A stretch of 64,000 nucleotides of DNA from Dolomedes plantarius (GCA_907164885.2 OU015492.1:49557183-49621182), one strand, 5' to 3'. Positions 23,791 through 35,611 are shown, counted from the first letter of the stretch. The notes: generated by a model from the letters alone, not told the origin. Numbers and translations are program-made.

Positions 23791-24353
23791 TAATATCATA
23801 TGCTTCTGATCAAAACTTAACATAACATGTCGCCCTTTTCCCGTCAGGTCACCAAACATAAAAAAAAATTTAAATTACTAGTTTTTTAAAGTTACTTGCA
23901 AAGATGTGTGTCGAGATAAGTTCCAACACCAAAAACTAAATCAATTTTTCAACCCGCGAAATATTTCCATGGGATAAAATTCTGACACACTATTTTTTTT
24001 ATCAGTATGCCTTTTATTTGCTCGGAATAATTAATTTTCTGACAGATTGTATCCTGTGCTTTGTATAAAGCAAGAAATGTTTTATAACGTACGAAGTTTT
24101 TGTGACTCGCGTAATGGCGAGTTATAAAATTTATGTAGGTCACTAACAAAAGAAATACCTTTCGTATATTTTATCATCGTTTATTTAGTATTCGAGGTGT
24201 GTTAAATGCCTCTAGTAAGTTTAGAAACCTATTATGTCCGCTGTTATAAGAGAGATAAGAATTTTTCAAGTTGGAACAAAATAAAGAATTTTAAAAATCA
24301 TAACTATTACCTTTGTTTACAGTTTAATTAGAGGAACTTTTTAGAACTGATGA
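23791..24353. other. AT-rich stretch before the nested transposon cluster
   Basis: No supported feature. Confidence 0.45.
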
Positions 24354-24767
24354 TGATGTTGTTGCTAATGCTCCCTGGCCGAAAGTACACTGAAGTACCA
24401 CTGAATTAGGGATAACAAAGCCTATGCAAATTGTGTAGCGCTGCGCATCATGTATGCGCAAGTGAGGGCGCTGTGGTAACTGCATATATAGCGCGTACTG
24501 TGGTTGTTCTGAATTAGGCCCTTTTCAGACGAGGTACATAGTTGATCAAACTGATTTCCGGGCGGCTGTCAAGGAGTGTAGCAACCATACAAATGTATGG
24601 GAATCGCCGGAACCTTTTCACACGGAGTGATTTCAGTGCCCAGACATTTTGACATCTGGCACTTGTGCTGATAACGATCTCATCCCGATGAGTAGACTCA
24701 ACACAAAAGACATTACTGAAGGTACGCTCTTCACACCAGCCGCCTAGTTGCATTTGCTTAGTTCAGT

Positions 24768-24944
24768 ATGGAAAGCGTTTCAATTGCAAGTTTGAATGTG
24801 GAACAATTCATCGAAGAAATTCGTATTAGTCCCGCGATATGGGACATGAGGTGTGATGAATATAGCGATAAAATTAAAAGGGGTGAAGCTTGGAGGGAAT
24901 TGGCACGCAAATTTTATTCCGACTTCAAAAAAATTTATTTTTGA
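24768..24944 (+). pseudogene. MADF/Myb-SANT-like DNA-binding protein, N-terminal remnant
   Basis: The 58-codon frame starts at the ATG at 24768 and contains FIEEIRISPAIWD, then YSDKIKRGEAWRELARKF. This fits the first two helices of a MADF domain: a short segment with PxxWD, then an aromatic-spaced helix ending in W-x-x-(I/L)-A. In PIF/Harbinger elements such a protein assists the nuclease by binding DNA. The frame runs into AT-rich sequence and stops after SDFKKIYF, so the third helix and the rest are missing. It is too short for codon-use comparison. Confidence 0.65.
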
Positions 24945-25871
24945 ATTTGTGCTTTAAAAAAAAGAGCATATTCTGCAGATTACAAATATATATAATTTAT
25001 GTACTTTTTGACACTCTAACAACAATTATTAGCAACTTAAAAATGTAAACATACATTTAAATCCCATGTAATGGGAAAGTATTTTTTGCGTTTTTTCAAA
25101 ATGTGATTTTTTCATGTAATGGTACACTTTCTGCAAAATCTGTTGCAAGTACATCTCTGTAATTTTAAACGTCAATAGAATAAGTGCTCTTGTATCAATA
25201 TAACCTATATTTTTATTTTTAAACCTTAAGATATTTTTGTAAATGGTGAAAATGTATGACAAAAATATGCAGATTTCTGATAAGTGAAATTTATAATTTT
25301 TAAAAAAATTTAAAATAGTGTAACAAAGATTTAAATGGGTTAACTATATAAAATAAACTGTGTTTGATCATCACACAAGATTTCAAGGCAAGATTTTCAC
25401 TAAATTTTTGAAAAAGTGTTACAAAGTGAATACCTCAAAAATTTCAGGGGGAAAAGTATGTTTGTTTATATTGTTATTTTAAATTTACCTTTCAATCCAA
25501 AAAGAACTTTTTTTATCTTAAAATATTCATAAAGGTCTTACTAAATTAACATAAATTAACATAAGATACTAAATTAACATAAGATATGGGCTTTAAACGA
25601 ATAGCCCAAATTTCCAACTTCTTAGTTGTCGCAGACGTCCCAGTCCCCTTGCAAATATCGATACAAATAAATACAGATGCCTGCTCAATAAAGTAGTCGG
25701 TACCATTCAAATTTAAAAGTTCATTTGTTATTTTGTTAATGGTGGTTAAAAACTCCAAAATTAAAAGAAAATTTTTAACTTTTTTAGAATTTTTTTAAAA
25801 ATTTATTTAGAAGCCGCATTATTATTAAAAAAAATGAACAGAAATATTTATTTGGTCATTTCAACGAAATA
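24945..25871. other. AT-rich interior of the Harbinger element, left part
   Basis: No nuclease or other domain is recognised. At about 25535-25590 a short tandem repeat of the type AAATTAACATA(A/AGATACT) occurs about four times. Confidence 0.45.
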
Positions 25872-27213
25872 CACTGCTGGCCACCCAAATTGCAACACCA
25901 AGAAAGACTAATTTATAGACTTCTGTGAAGTGTGGTTCCTGCCAAAATCAGTAGCCAGAGTAGCCGCCATTGTTGGAGATCACCGCTGCCACACGCCTCG
26001 GCATTGAATCAAAGAGACTTTGGATGAGTTCTTGGGGTACAGCAGACCAAGCAGCTTCCACACGTTGCCAAACTTGATCTGCTGTGGCAGCTGGGGATGG
26101 AATCTGGGTCAGTCGTAGAGCAACCATGGACCACATGTTTTCTATCGGCGAAAGATCCGGAGAGCGAGGCGGCCAGGAAAGAAATTCAATCTTGCGATTG
26201 ACGAAGAACCGTTGTACAATGCGTGCCACGTGTGGTCGCGCATTATGCTGTTGAAATATGGCTGTGGGCAAGCCCTGAAGGTAAGGAAGGACAACTGGCT
26301 CCAACACCTCGGAGATGTAGCGCTGGCTGTATAAAGTACCGGTAATGCATACTAGAGGTGTGCCGGCATGATATCCAATACCTCCCCATACCATAATACC
26401 CGGTGCAGGACCAGTGTGGCGGTGCATAACGCAGCTGTTCAGCATCCTCTTTTCACGGTGTCTCCAGACTCGAATGCGACCATCGTGGCGTTGCAGACAG
26501 AAGCGTGACTCGTCAGTAAAGACAATTTCATTCCATTCTGCCGTCCACATCCTTCTGTCATCGCACCATTGGTGGCGGAGACGTCTGCGGTTCTGCGTCA
26601 AGGGTAGACAAAGCAATGGACGTCTTGAGGACATACCACTCTGCTGTAAACGGCGTCGAATGGTACGCGCAGACACTGGATGATGCGTTACAGACTGCAT
26701 GTGCTGTGCTATGGTTCGTGATGTGACTGAGCGATCCGTCACTGCCATGCGCACAATTTGCCTGTCATCACGTGAAGTGGTGCGCTGAGGTGGATGCGAT
26801 CGAACACGCGTACCCTCCTGCATCCAACGATCACATATCCGCATTACAGTTGTTTGGTTTCGTCCAACACGACTACCGATTTCCCTGAAAGATAATCCAC
26901 AATCTCGGTAGGCCACTATCCTTCCTCTGTCGAACTGGGATACTTGATCAAAAGATGATCGCTGTCTTCGACGAGGCATAATTGATCGTTTTTTTTTGAA
27001 AAAACCACAATAAAAACACAATTGCCGAGCTTGAAATCGTCGAAATCTACAAGCCTTAAATAGCGCTTTGAAGTGGCGCCACAGGCGCGCGTGATGTGCG
27101 TCTGCGCTGAAATTCTAATCATTTGCATATCTCACCTTCGCTAATGCATGTTGTAAATTTCATGTTATTTGCATGTTTCCTTCATGGTGTTGCATTTACA
27201 GTGGCCAGCAGTG
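25872..27213 (-). mobile_element. Tc1-like element with an open full-length transposase frame
   Basis: The ends CACTGCTGGCCAC are perfectly inverted for 13 bp; the match continues, diverged, through GCAACACCA. TA lies at 25870-25871 and 27214-27215. At 1342 bp it has the usual length for a Tc1 element. It sits inside the Harbinger element and is the innermost and therefore youngest layer of the nest, in keeping with the absence of stops or frameshifts in its gene. Confidence 0.92.
25948..26979 (-). CDS. Tc1-type transposase, 343 aa, open but with an altered catalytic residue
   Basis: This DDE/D transposase would bind the element ends and carry out cut-and-paste movement in the nucleus. I chose the Met at 26977-26979 (MPRRRQRSSFDQ) rather than the upstream Met at 27019-27021, because the 14 extra residues do not resemble the family. 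Residues 14-55 form a first helix-turn-helix (FDRGRIVAYRDCGLSFREIG) and about 70-115 a second. The catalytic region has FTDESRF (D156), MVWGG near 197-200, and SPDLSPIE (E280). The middle motif reads FQQHNARPH, with His245 where the family has Asp. The DD34E spacing is otherwise intact. Length is normal for Tc1 (about 340 aa). Without the Asp it is probably inactive, though binding could remain. Confidence 0.9.
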   Translation of the reverse strand: MPRRRQRSSFDQVSQFDRGRIVAYRDCGLSFREIGSRVGRNQTTVMRICDRWMQEGTRVRSHPPQRTTSRDDRQIVRMAVTDRSVTSRTIAQHMQSVTHHPVSARTIRRRLQQSGMSSRRPLLCLPLTQNRRRLRHQWCDDRRMWTAEWNEIVFTDESRFCLQRHDGRIRVWRHREKRMLNSCVMHRHTGPAPGIMVWGGIGYHAGTPLVCITGTLYSQRYISEVLEPVVLPYLQGLPTAIFQQHNARPHVARIVQRFFVNRKIEFLSWPPRSPDLSPIENMWSMVALRLTQIPSPAATADQVWQRVEAAWSAVPQELIQSLFDSMPRRVAAVISNNGGYSGY

Positions 27214-28260
27214 TATATTCTTTATCATTGGTTGTTTATTTGATATTTCTATGGTGATATACGTCACTCTCTTTACATTACTTATCAAACAGCATTACAT
27301 CGATTAGTACAGGTTATGACTGTTACACTTAAAAATATATGTGGGAGCACCAAATTGCGCAAATTTACCCATTATTTAATTAAATTTATCTAGATTCGCA
27401 AATGTGAACGTCGCCTTATGCCTACAATTTGAATAGTTTTCATATGAGGGAGGTTTTTGCATTAACCCTTTCAAGTGTGCAATTTAATTATTATAAATTT
27501 TTTTTAAGTAAGAATTAGGTATAGTGGTCCTACAAATAAAAGAAATGCGATTTAAAAAATTAGCAGAGCAAATATCAAAATAATACATTTTGTATTTTTG
27601 TAAGTAAAAACCTAAGTGCCATGTTATGATGCTTTCTTAAATCTATATTCCCCTACATCATTATAAATCAAAGACCAATATTGTGTTATAAAATTGGTGT
27701 AAAAGAAAGGTATTGGTAGAAGAAAGGTATAATATTGAAGTTAAAGTTTTTGAAATTTAAAAATGTAAGGAGGGAAATCACCGTAAAACCTTAAAAAACT
27801 CAATTTTTTATTATGATTTAATTATGAAGAATGGAATTAAAGGAATCTTATGAAAAAAATGAAGTCGATATTACAACCGATTTTATGGCCAAATGTATAA
27901 AGCTAATAGTAAAGTAATTGATAGAAAATTTAAACTTTAAAAGGCTTTTTCTAAAAACTGTTATTTTGAAACTTGTGCGCACTATTTCTTCAAAACTAAT
28001 CGTCCCAAATTGCTAAAATTTTGTATAGATGTATATCTTGTATGTTTATACAAATTCTATCTAAAGTTAGTTAAGTACATATCACTAATTTTTTACAGCA
28101 ATATTCTTTTCCTTTGATATTTTTTGTAGATTACAATACATTTGCCTGAAAAATATTTTTATGGGAAATATTGTAATTATTTTAGGTGTAGATTAAAGTA
28201 TGGCCTATGGATAGAATATATACACATAATTTAATGTAGTAAACTGTCTTCTTCCACATA
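27214..28260. other. AT-rich interior of the Harbinger element, right part
   Basis: No coding domain is recognised. From about 28260 to 28449 the sequence becomes GC-richer, as expected for the terminal region of the element. The minus-strand 112-codon frame at 28205-28543 crosses the Harbinger/Tc1 boundary and is therefore not a gene. Confidence 0.5.
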
Positions 28261-28470
28261 ATTTTTCAGTCGAGTATTCGCCTGCGTGTAGCTGCTGACG
28301 AAGCGTTGCCACAACCCCAGAAGAGAAGGTTTCGCCTTGAATTGGTCGCCGCGCCTCGTGTGAAAAGAACCTCACACGGCAGTCAACTACATGAAAATAA
28401 ACAAGGCAAGTCAGTTGAATCAAGAAATGTGCCTCGTCTGAAAGAGGCCTTAGTTGTTGGAATTGCCAGT

Positions 28471-29508
28471 ATGGGTAAACTGCCTGATTTAGACGCCTTC
28501 GATCGCGGACAAATCGTAGGTGCACGACGCATGGGCCATTCAATTTCTGAAATCGTCAGACAGCTAGGATTTTCAAGGTCGACAGTGTCAAGAGTATACC
28601 AAGAATACATGGATGGGGGAAAAAACTAGCGATCGGGCAAACTGCAAAGGACAATTAGCCTTGACAGTGCGTGGTGAGAGACGGCTCAGGCGTATTGTAC
28701 GTAGCCAGCGAAGCCAAACATAAGCTCAGATTACCACCCAGTTTAATGACGGTGCCAGTCGTACAGTCAGTAAACGGACTGTGCAACGCTCGCTTCACCG
28801 TATGGGTTTCGGGAGCCGTCGACCTACGAGAGTACCATTGCTCTATACTCGCCATCGGGCTGCACGTCTTGCCTGGGCAAAAGAGCACCGAGACTGAGTG
28901 TAGATGACTGGAAACGAGTAGCATGGAGTGATGAGTCTCGATTCCGACTACTTAACGCCGACGGGAGGCTGAGAATATGGCGTCAGGCTCATGAAGCCAT
29001 GGATCCTGCATGCCTGGCTGGAACTGTACAAGGGCATGATGGCTCAATCATTGTCTGGGGTGTTTTTTCGTGGCACAGATTGGGATCTTTGGTGCGTATA
29101 CCAACCTCCCTCAATGCAATTCGGTACGTAGAGTTGCTGGGTGATCACCTCCACCCGTTTATGCTGTTCTGTTATCCGCACGGTAATGGAGTTTTCCAGC
29201 AAGACAACTGTACCTCTCACAATTCCCGGTTGGTTACTGGCTGGTTGGATGAGCATTCCTCTGACTTCTCTGTCATGAATTGGCCACCTAGAAGCCCAGA
29301 CTTAAATCCTATTGAGCATCTTTGGGATGTTTTGGAACAAGGCGTGAAAGGCCATTACACAGCCCCAAAGAACCTTACTGAATTATGTACATCTTTAGCC
29401 AATATTTGGCAAGCCATTTCCGTGGAACGTTTCCAGAAACTTGTTGAATCTATGCCTCGTCGTGTGGCAGCCGTTATCAAGGCCAGAGGAGGCCCAACTC
29501 GTTACTAG
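28471..29508 (+). pseudogene. Tc1 transposase, decayed
   Basis: It starts MGKLPDLDAFDRGQIVGARR (helix-turn-helix through STVSRVYQEYMDGG). A frameshift follows at about 28620, a nonsense codon near 28720 (SQRSQT, stop), and another frameshift at about 28890 after AWAKEHRD. All three catalytic motifs are present: SDESRF, FQQDNCTSHNSR and SPDLNPIEHLWD. The C-terminus, ending RRVAAVIKARGGPTRY and stop at 29506-29508, is complete. Total length, about 340 codons, is normal for the family. It lies wholly in the right piece of the split element; the Harbinger insertion hit the 5' untranslated part about 20 bp before the start codon. Confidence 0.88.
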
Positions 29509-29858
29509 GTAGGTATCCCTAATTCAGTGGCACTTCAGTGTATTCCAGACCAGGTCCATAAAGGCTAGCAGGCTGCGGGGTTCGGATCCGGTTTTTATGA
29601 TGCCACCACAAGGGTCGGAGTCCAATTCAGCCAGATACCACCTCAATTTTAACCGAGCAACCCCATGTGAGATCTGGGAGGATCATACTCTCACCCACCT
29701 TCTCTGGCGTCATATAGGAACATTCCGGACGACAGATATAACGTGCCCATATACGGCCTAGACACGGTTTTCAGTGGCCCTTTTCGGGACTCAATCCGAG
29801 CACCCTCAGTACCTAAAGCCGACACGTGGGCCCTAGGATTGATGTGGTCGAAGTTATA

Positions 29859-30448
29859 CAGGGTGTCTCAAAAAACCTTGACACATTTTAAAAATTTATA
29901 CAAAACAAAGTACACGAGGTACGATCCAGAAATTCATAGATGTGTTACCTTATATGGAGTTTTTTCTTTTTTAGTGTAATCGATGAACTTCAATATGTGC
30001 AATTTTTGTAGCACGGAGAACATCTAGTTGGTAATCAATCTCGGTCTGTGCATTCCAAAACGGATTCCGTAACACATGAAACAGCAGCAATTTTTAGAGT
30101 TCTTCAACACTACAACCGATAATCAAGGACACCGTGCGCTTCCAGAAACTTTTTATACGAAGCTAAGATGTTGGTAAGACTTATATTGTGTTACCTTTTC
30201 CAAATTTCGTTGCTCTTGCTTAACAGATTCCATTTTGATACCAGCCAACGCATATTGCTTTCTCTGATGAAGTAGCCATTTTACAATTTTCGCTTTCACG
30301 GAACAACTAACGCCACCTGTTTAACTGTTTTGACACGGAAAAAAACTCTAATACATACGGTAACACATCTTAGAATTTCCAGTTCTTACCTTGTATACTT
30401 TTTTTGTATAAATTTTTAAAATGTGTCAAGGTTTTCTGAGACCCCCTG
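29859..30448. mobile_element. Inverted-repeat element with TA flanks (Tc1/mariner-type derivative)
   Basis: The left end CAGGGTGTCTCAAAAAACC and the inverted right end CAGGGGGTCTCAGAAAACC match, and the match continues for about 100 bp through CTTGACACATTTTAAAA and a segment with GATGTGTTACC. TA lies at 29857-29858 and 30449-30450. On the minus strand, about 29980-30120 reads FWNAQTEIDYQLDVLRATK, resembling the C-terminal end of a transposase. At 590 bp it is a deletion product. It sits next to the head of SINE copy 2. Confidence 0.7.
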
Positions 30449-30667
30449 TACATTTCTACTCAAAAAATACAATAAATAGATACCATACATATAAGGCTAT
30501 GAGTTTTGATATTAACTGTAACAAATAAGTTATGAAGCAATATGCATCATATAAACAAATTTTTAGTATTACAAGATATTTAAAAACTGTGCTAATATAT
30601 TTTTAGTGTGTTAAATAATACACAAGTTTTTAGTTGCATTCAACAATCACAAGAGTATTTTATAATA

Positions 30668-31426
30668 CTAGGGGCTTCAGCCCTAGGCTCGCTACGCTCG
30701 CTCCTGTGTTAAGGTCAAGGTATATTGAGTTTGTTGGAGAGCCATGGTCTTACGACTTTACCTCCAGTAGTAGACACTGCACGGCAAATTGTATGAATAA
30801 GTTGCTAATAGCAAGATAAATAGGGGTGATTCTCGGGCAATGCAACAGCTTCCATCCATTTACTGTTGTCACCCTTATGCAAAGGGGAATCACTGTTTCA
30901 GCTTTAAAATTCAATTAAAAATCGAAAATTTAAGATATAGACTTGAAATGAGGTTTATATGAATAAGAAAGCTTTCAGCTTCCAGATGATGCAAATATTT
31001 TCTTTGTAAGATAAAAACTCGAGGAGCATCGATATTATATCCACTTTGGGGACGATATTTCTTGAAAAACTGTGTTTCATTTTTTGATGAAAATATTAGT
31101 CTGTTTTAAAATATTTTTAAACAAATGGGGTCTAGTTTGAAAGAGAAATGTCTGTAGTCTTAGATTGTAAAAAGATAAAAATTCGACGATCATTTTTTGG
31201 CGAGTTATCGTAATCTGAAGATGAAAAAGTCAATATTTTCCCACAAAACATAAAATATAAAAAAAAAAACTTAACGTCCGACGAAGATGAGACATGTCTT
31301 ACTTTGTTCCCCACATTTTTCTGCATCTATTGGTATCGGTCTAGACCCCATACCCCCAGCGGTTTCGGAGGAGATAGCGTAGCAAGCTTGTGACAGGGGC
31401 GGCTACTTTTTTTTAGAATAGAGAGA
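30668..31426 (-). mobile_element. Non-autonomous Helitron
   Basis: Read on the minus strand the element begins TCTCTCTATTCTAAAAAAAA at 31426, directly after an A. It ends with the hairpin GGGCTGAAGCCC followed by CTAG at 30668, directly before a T. These are the four textbook Helitron marks: 5' TC, a 3' hairpin, CTRR and an A/T insertion site. GC-rich segments flank both ends (GCTTGCTACGCTATCTCC, GGAGCGAGCGTAGCGAGCC). No Rep or helicase frame is present in 759 bp. Its relation to the element at 23065-23790 is not evident from sequence. Confidence 0.8.
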
Positions 31427-34400
31427 TTACAACCGTTAGTAACGCTTATTTGATTGTTGAATAATTTCTCTACTGTAATAAAAAAATTTTAGTAATAAAA
31501 CATACTCCTTATAATATAGATTTAAATAATTACTGAGCAGTATAATTAAGTTTCAGCAGTCTTATAAATTTTTTAAATTAGAGTTTTCATTTATCTATTC
31601 TTTTCCCTACGGAGTTTTTTGTCACAAAATTTAATCAGTTCTTATCCTTATTGAAATTTAATTTTACAATAATTGAAAACCAATTAAAAAGATTTTCGTG
31701 ATCATAGCTCTGTAAATGATGCTTTGCCGCAAAATATCGTTTACATTTGTTTAGTAATTGAAAATTTATGCTAAGTTGCGTATATTCCCAAAAACCTTCA
31801 GCTAAAAGGTTTAACATCGAATCAAACCAAACGTAAATAAAACGGCATTAATTCATAGTTAAAAATAATGTTGAATAGGGTTAAACTATTATTGAGATTA
31901 AATCAATCAAGCGATCTGAAATCTATAAGATCAATTCCGTATTAACATTTGTTTCTGATTTTATGCTTTCTTCGAATAAAACTCGAGATTATTTCTAGCC
32001 TTCTCTTCCTCTTTGCAAATGACTAGATTGCGTGATCAAATTATGATTTTCTATTAAAAAGACCTAAGATACGAAATTGGTTCTGAAAGAAAGCATGTGC
32101 GCAGAAACAATCTTTAGATGTGCCATAAGTAAGAAATAGTTTGCAAGAAAAATATCGGACCGAAAAGTGTTTTCCGATAAATTAATTTAAATAGACTGTT
32201 TAAAAAACTGTATAACGTTTCATAGCAATTTCACTTTTTATGTTTCAGAATATGATAAAAGTCATCAAACAGCTCGTTAAAATTATTTTTCCCGGATATT
32301 TAAAATCATTAATTCAAAACTATTTTATTCAATTAGTTTAAACTGTTTGATAAAATTCTTTTTTTAATTAATGAACTAAAACAATAAATTTCTTTTAGAT
32401 AAAATTATGGAATTTTAAATTACTTTCCTTAGTTATTTTAAATCATTTGATTAAAATCCTTTCATTCAATTATATGTAATCAATAAATTAAATTACTCAA
32501 TGATTCCTGTGTATATAAACAACAGAAAACCTTCCATTGTGTTCCTGAAAATAAATGTAAAGTTTTGTCTTTTTATTTATTTTTCAACAAGTTTTCTTTT
32601 AAAAATAGTTTTGTAAGGAGTTCAGAGGTATTTTTTTATTAATAGTCTGTCTCATTAGTGCAAGAATATTAGAATAAAACTGACTTTATACCTCTTCCTT
32701 CTGCAAATTTCCAAACTATTACAAATGTTGGTTTTCATGCATGACGACTGGTGTAGGAATTAATTATTCCTGATGATTTTACGTATGTGTTATGAAAATT
32801 GAATTAAAAACTGTTGTGCACAAAACAACGTGTGTGTTAGCCAGATTGTGCTATTAACAAAATCTTAAAATTTCTGTCAAAATAACTTTTGTGAGAAAAA
32901 AATAAAAATGCTTTTTTTAACCATTGCCTTCTAAATACTAAAATCAATCTCATCTACTTAAAAACTATTGCATTAATCCCTTTTTTATAATCAAAGAATG
33001 ACTTAAATGGGATTTATGAGGTTCATACAAAACTACGATATGGCCTGGTAACATATCGCTTTACAAATCCATCCTGAAAGTGAAAGATACTGTGCTCAAG
33101 GCAGCATCCAGCCTTTTGGATGATCCATCATCCAACCAACATTTTCACCATTCATTCAAAAGATTTTGTGTTCGATTCGGACCATCCATATTATTTTAAC
33201 TTAAATAATAGAAAAGTGAGTCAAAAAGTGAGACAGAGGAGCTCATTACAGAGGCACCAAGCGAAAGTAATTAAAGTTTTCGACAGGGGGGAAAAACCGG
33301 AAGGCAAGACCAGTGTAACCCAGGCTGGGGGGAGAAAGGTCTATACATGGTTTGGTAGAGTTATTGTTAACACTCCTATCCCGGAAGCGGAAGCTTCTGT
33401 GTTCGATTCCTATATTGAACAAGCTCTTTTAAGATGAAAGATAATGAAGTGTATTAGTGTGTTGGTTACACATTTAACTGTACATTGAGTTTATTGACTG
33501 AAAAACTTATAACTAAACCATTTCCCACTATATCTTTAAACTTTTTTTTTGGCTCGATATATGCTCCAAATGCTTTTGCTGCTATAAGTAAAGTGTTCTA
33601 ACATCTTATGAAAGTAAAGGTAAATCATGAACATCAAATATTTTTTCTAAATATTCTGGAGAAAATATATTAACATACTGCTACATGGATATGTTAATTA
33701 TCGATATCTTTTAAACTCTAGAAGCAATCCTTTAATAACACTCTTCTTTTTTTTCTCTTTTTTTAATATATTTCTTTAATTTCCTTTTTTCTCTTTAATT
33801 TTTTTAGGCTCCCCTGGGGGAATTAGAAATATATCTAACTTTCTGGATTTCATTTTTTCAGCATTCATGTTTCATATATTTATTAAAATTTAAAGTCTAA
33901 TCGATTTTTATATACGTAAAAAAATCGAATTTATTAACATGAGTGCTGAGTAAACAAGGGTTCTAGTACGAATGAAACATCTTTCCACAAAATGAAAGAT
34001 TCTTTTAATCTCTTACAAGGTAAAATTTTTAGTTATTCACATTTCGTAATACCTCAGAAAATTTGAATAACTAAAAATTTGACATACAGAAAAATTTGAC
34101 TTTATAACACACTGTGTTAAATTCTATGTTCTTGATACACTATCATTCTGTTACAACATCTTTAAAAAAATTATATTTCAATTTCAAAACAAAATTATTT
34201 GAAATTTAGATTTTAATATTGATATAGGCTCGCATATGTTAATGTTAATATAAATATAATGCTATTTTAATATGAAACATGGAATTTAATAGCACATGGT
34301 GCTAATTTATGACATTCTAATTTAAAGTACTTCAGTCTCTTGCTACACTCTTTCATTATTTTGCCCTTACGTACCTGAAAATAATTTGGATGTCTTTCGA

Positions 34401-35611
34401 TCTATTTATCAGCAATAAATGTATTTTATATTTGGTATTTGATGTTCATTAACATAATTTCACAGGCTTGTGGTGAGAAAACGAGCTTTAATTTTTCCTT
34501 TTTATTTATTCCCTGTTTTTCTTTTGTTATCTTTATGCTAATTATTTCCTACCTTGCTACTGAATACTTTCTTAATGTAAAGTCGTCACCAGGATCACAA
34601 TAAAGGAGAGGTGAAGTGGTTAAACTACGCGATCAAAACGACCGTTCCAGAACGTTACTCTGATTACCATCAGCAACGTAGGTGCAGTAAGGTTTGTCCG
34701 GTTTGATAAATTCGGTAAGAGTGCTCAGATTTAATTTATTAATTGTAAGGGTTTAAAGTGAATGTATGGTCAGTCTACCAGTAAAATAGGTGTTATCATA
34801 GTCCCAATAACTGAGCAAGGGGAATATTATGACAACACGTATTTTCGACCAGTCTATGTAAAAACGCATAGTTTTTCCTGAGATGATATAATAAACATTA
34901 CTACGGGAATTTTAGAAGAGAAATCAAATTTCGGTCAGATGTATGATGGGAATAATCCCGGACGTTATAACTTCAGAACATGAAGAACTCTGTTGCAACA
35001 AAAAATAAAACTCATCTGAATTGCTAATAAGTATAAAGTTGCTAAACTTAAATGAGAATCACATTCATATTCATTAATTTATAATGCAATGCTAACTGCA
35101 CTTATACCAGTGTTTTAATGGACCCTAAAGGACTCTTTACAAGCTACGGGAGAATTTTAATATATATTGCCTCATAGCCATAATTTTTTATGACTCTTTT
35201 CAGTCATAAATTTAAACCTGAATTCCATATTTAAAGAATTTTTTTTCTTTCGTAGAGTGGAACTGACATTACAGTCCTGAAGCTTCTATCGCAATAATCG
35301 GAATACACTTAAAATCTCTTTTTTAAGAAAAATATTCCATAACACCGATTTAAAAGTTGGAACTCGTGATATCAAAATGCCATTCTTTATATTTAATACT
35401 AGATTAACGGTGTAGTATAACTTTTATGTCTGGATTTCTCAACTAATAAAAATCTAATTACATTTCTCTAAGTATTATTATAATTAAAATTTTTTTAAAT
35501 CACCTAATATTTTAGATCGCATTACACCAAAGGATTTTCAGAAATTTTTTTTCAGTGCTAATCGATATTAAATCGAGTTCTTTTCGTTTCATTGAACTAA
35601 ACAAGAACAGA
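31427..35611. other. Long AT-rich stretch without supported features
   Basis: About 4.2 kb. The only notable patch is 33060-33440, of higher GC, with a 105-codon plus-strand frame (33120-33437). That frame has no recognised domain and starts within GATGATCCATCATCC-type repetitive sequence, so I do not call it a gene. A second patch at about 34560-34720 is also GC-richer but uninterpreted. Confidence 0.45.

Larger units (their letters stand above)
24517..28449 (+). mobile_element. PIF/Harbinger element inserted in the Tc1 copy
   Basis: Terminal inverted repeats of about 22 bp: the left end starts GGCCCTTTTCAGACGAGG and the inverted right end GGCCTCTTTCAGACGAGG. A 3-bp duplication, TTA, lies at 24514-24516 and 28450-28452, the length and sequence known for PIF/Harbinger. 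The left part holds the start of a MADF-domain protein, the usual second gene of these elements. No DDE nuclease gene is recognised; the interior between is AT-rich and also carries a Tc1-like insertion at 25872-27213. The element is non-autonomous. Confidence 0.85.
24388..29540 (+). mobile_element. Tc1 element (about 1217 bp), split by a PIF/Harbinger insertion
   Basis: The left end CACTGAAGTACCACTGAAT at 24388 and the right end at 29540 are inverted repeats lying between TA dinucleotides (24386-24387 and 29541-29542). The left piece covers 24388-24516 and the right piece 28450-29540. Removing the 3933-bp insertion and one TTA gives GAATTAGTTGTTGG, matching GAATTAATTGTTGG in the uninterrupted relative at 6889-7770. 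This copy keeps the whole transposase region, which is decayed. Confidence 0.9.
24354..29840 (-). repeat. tRNA-derived SINE (copy 2), split by the nested cluster
   Basis: The tail part, ATGTTGTTGCTAATGCTCCC and on to CCGAAAG, lies at 24354-24385. After the Tc1 target TA the body resumes at 29543 with TTCCAGACCAGGTCC and runs to the tRNA-like head near 29780-29835. The two pieces together are collinear with the SINE at 4225-4591, which shows that they were once joined. Head boxes on the minus strand are degenerate. Confidence 0.7.

Noticed and set aside
28205..28543. 112-codon minus-strand frame
   Set aside because: It crosses the Harbinger/Tc1 boundary and runs antisense to the Tc1 transposase, so it cannot be an ancestral gene.
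33120..33437. 105-codon plus-strand frame
   Set aside because: No recognised domain, no neighbouring exon evidence, and the start lies in repetitive GATGATCC-type sequence.
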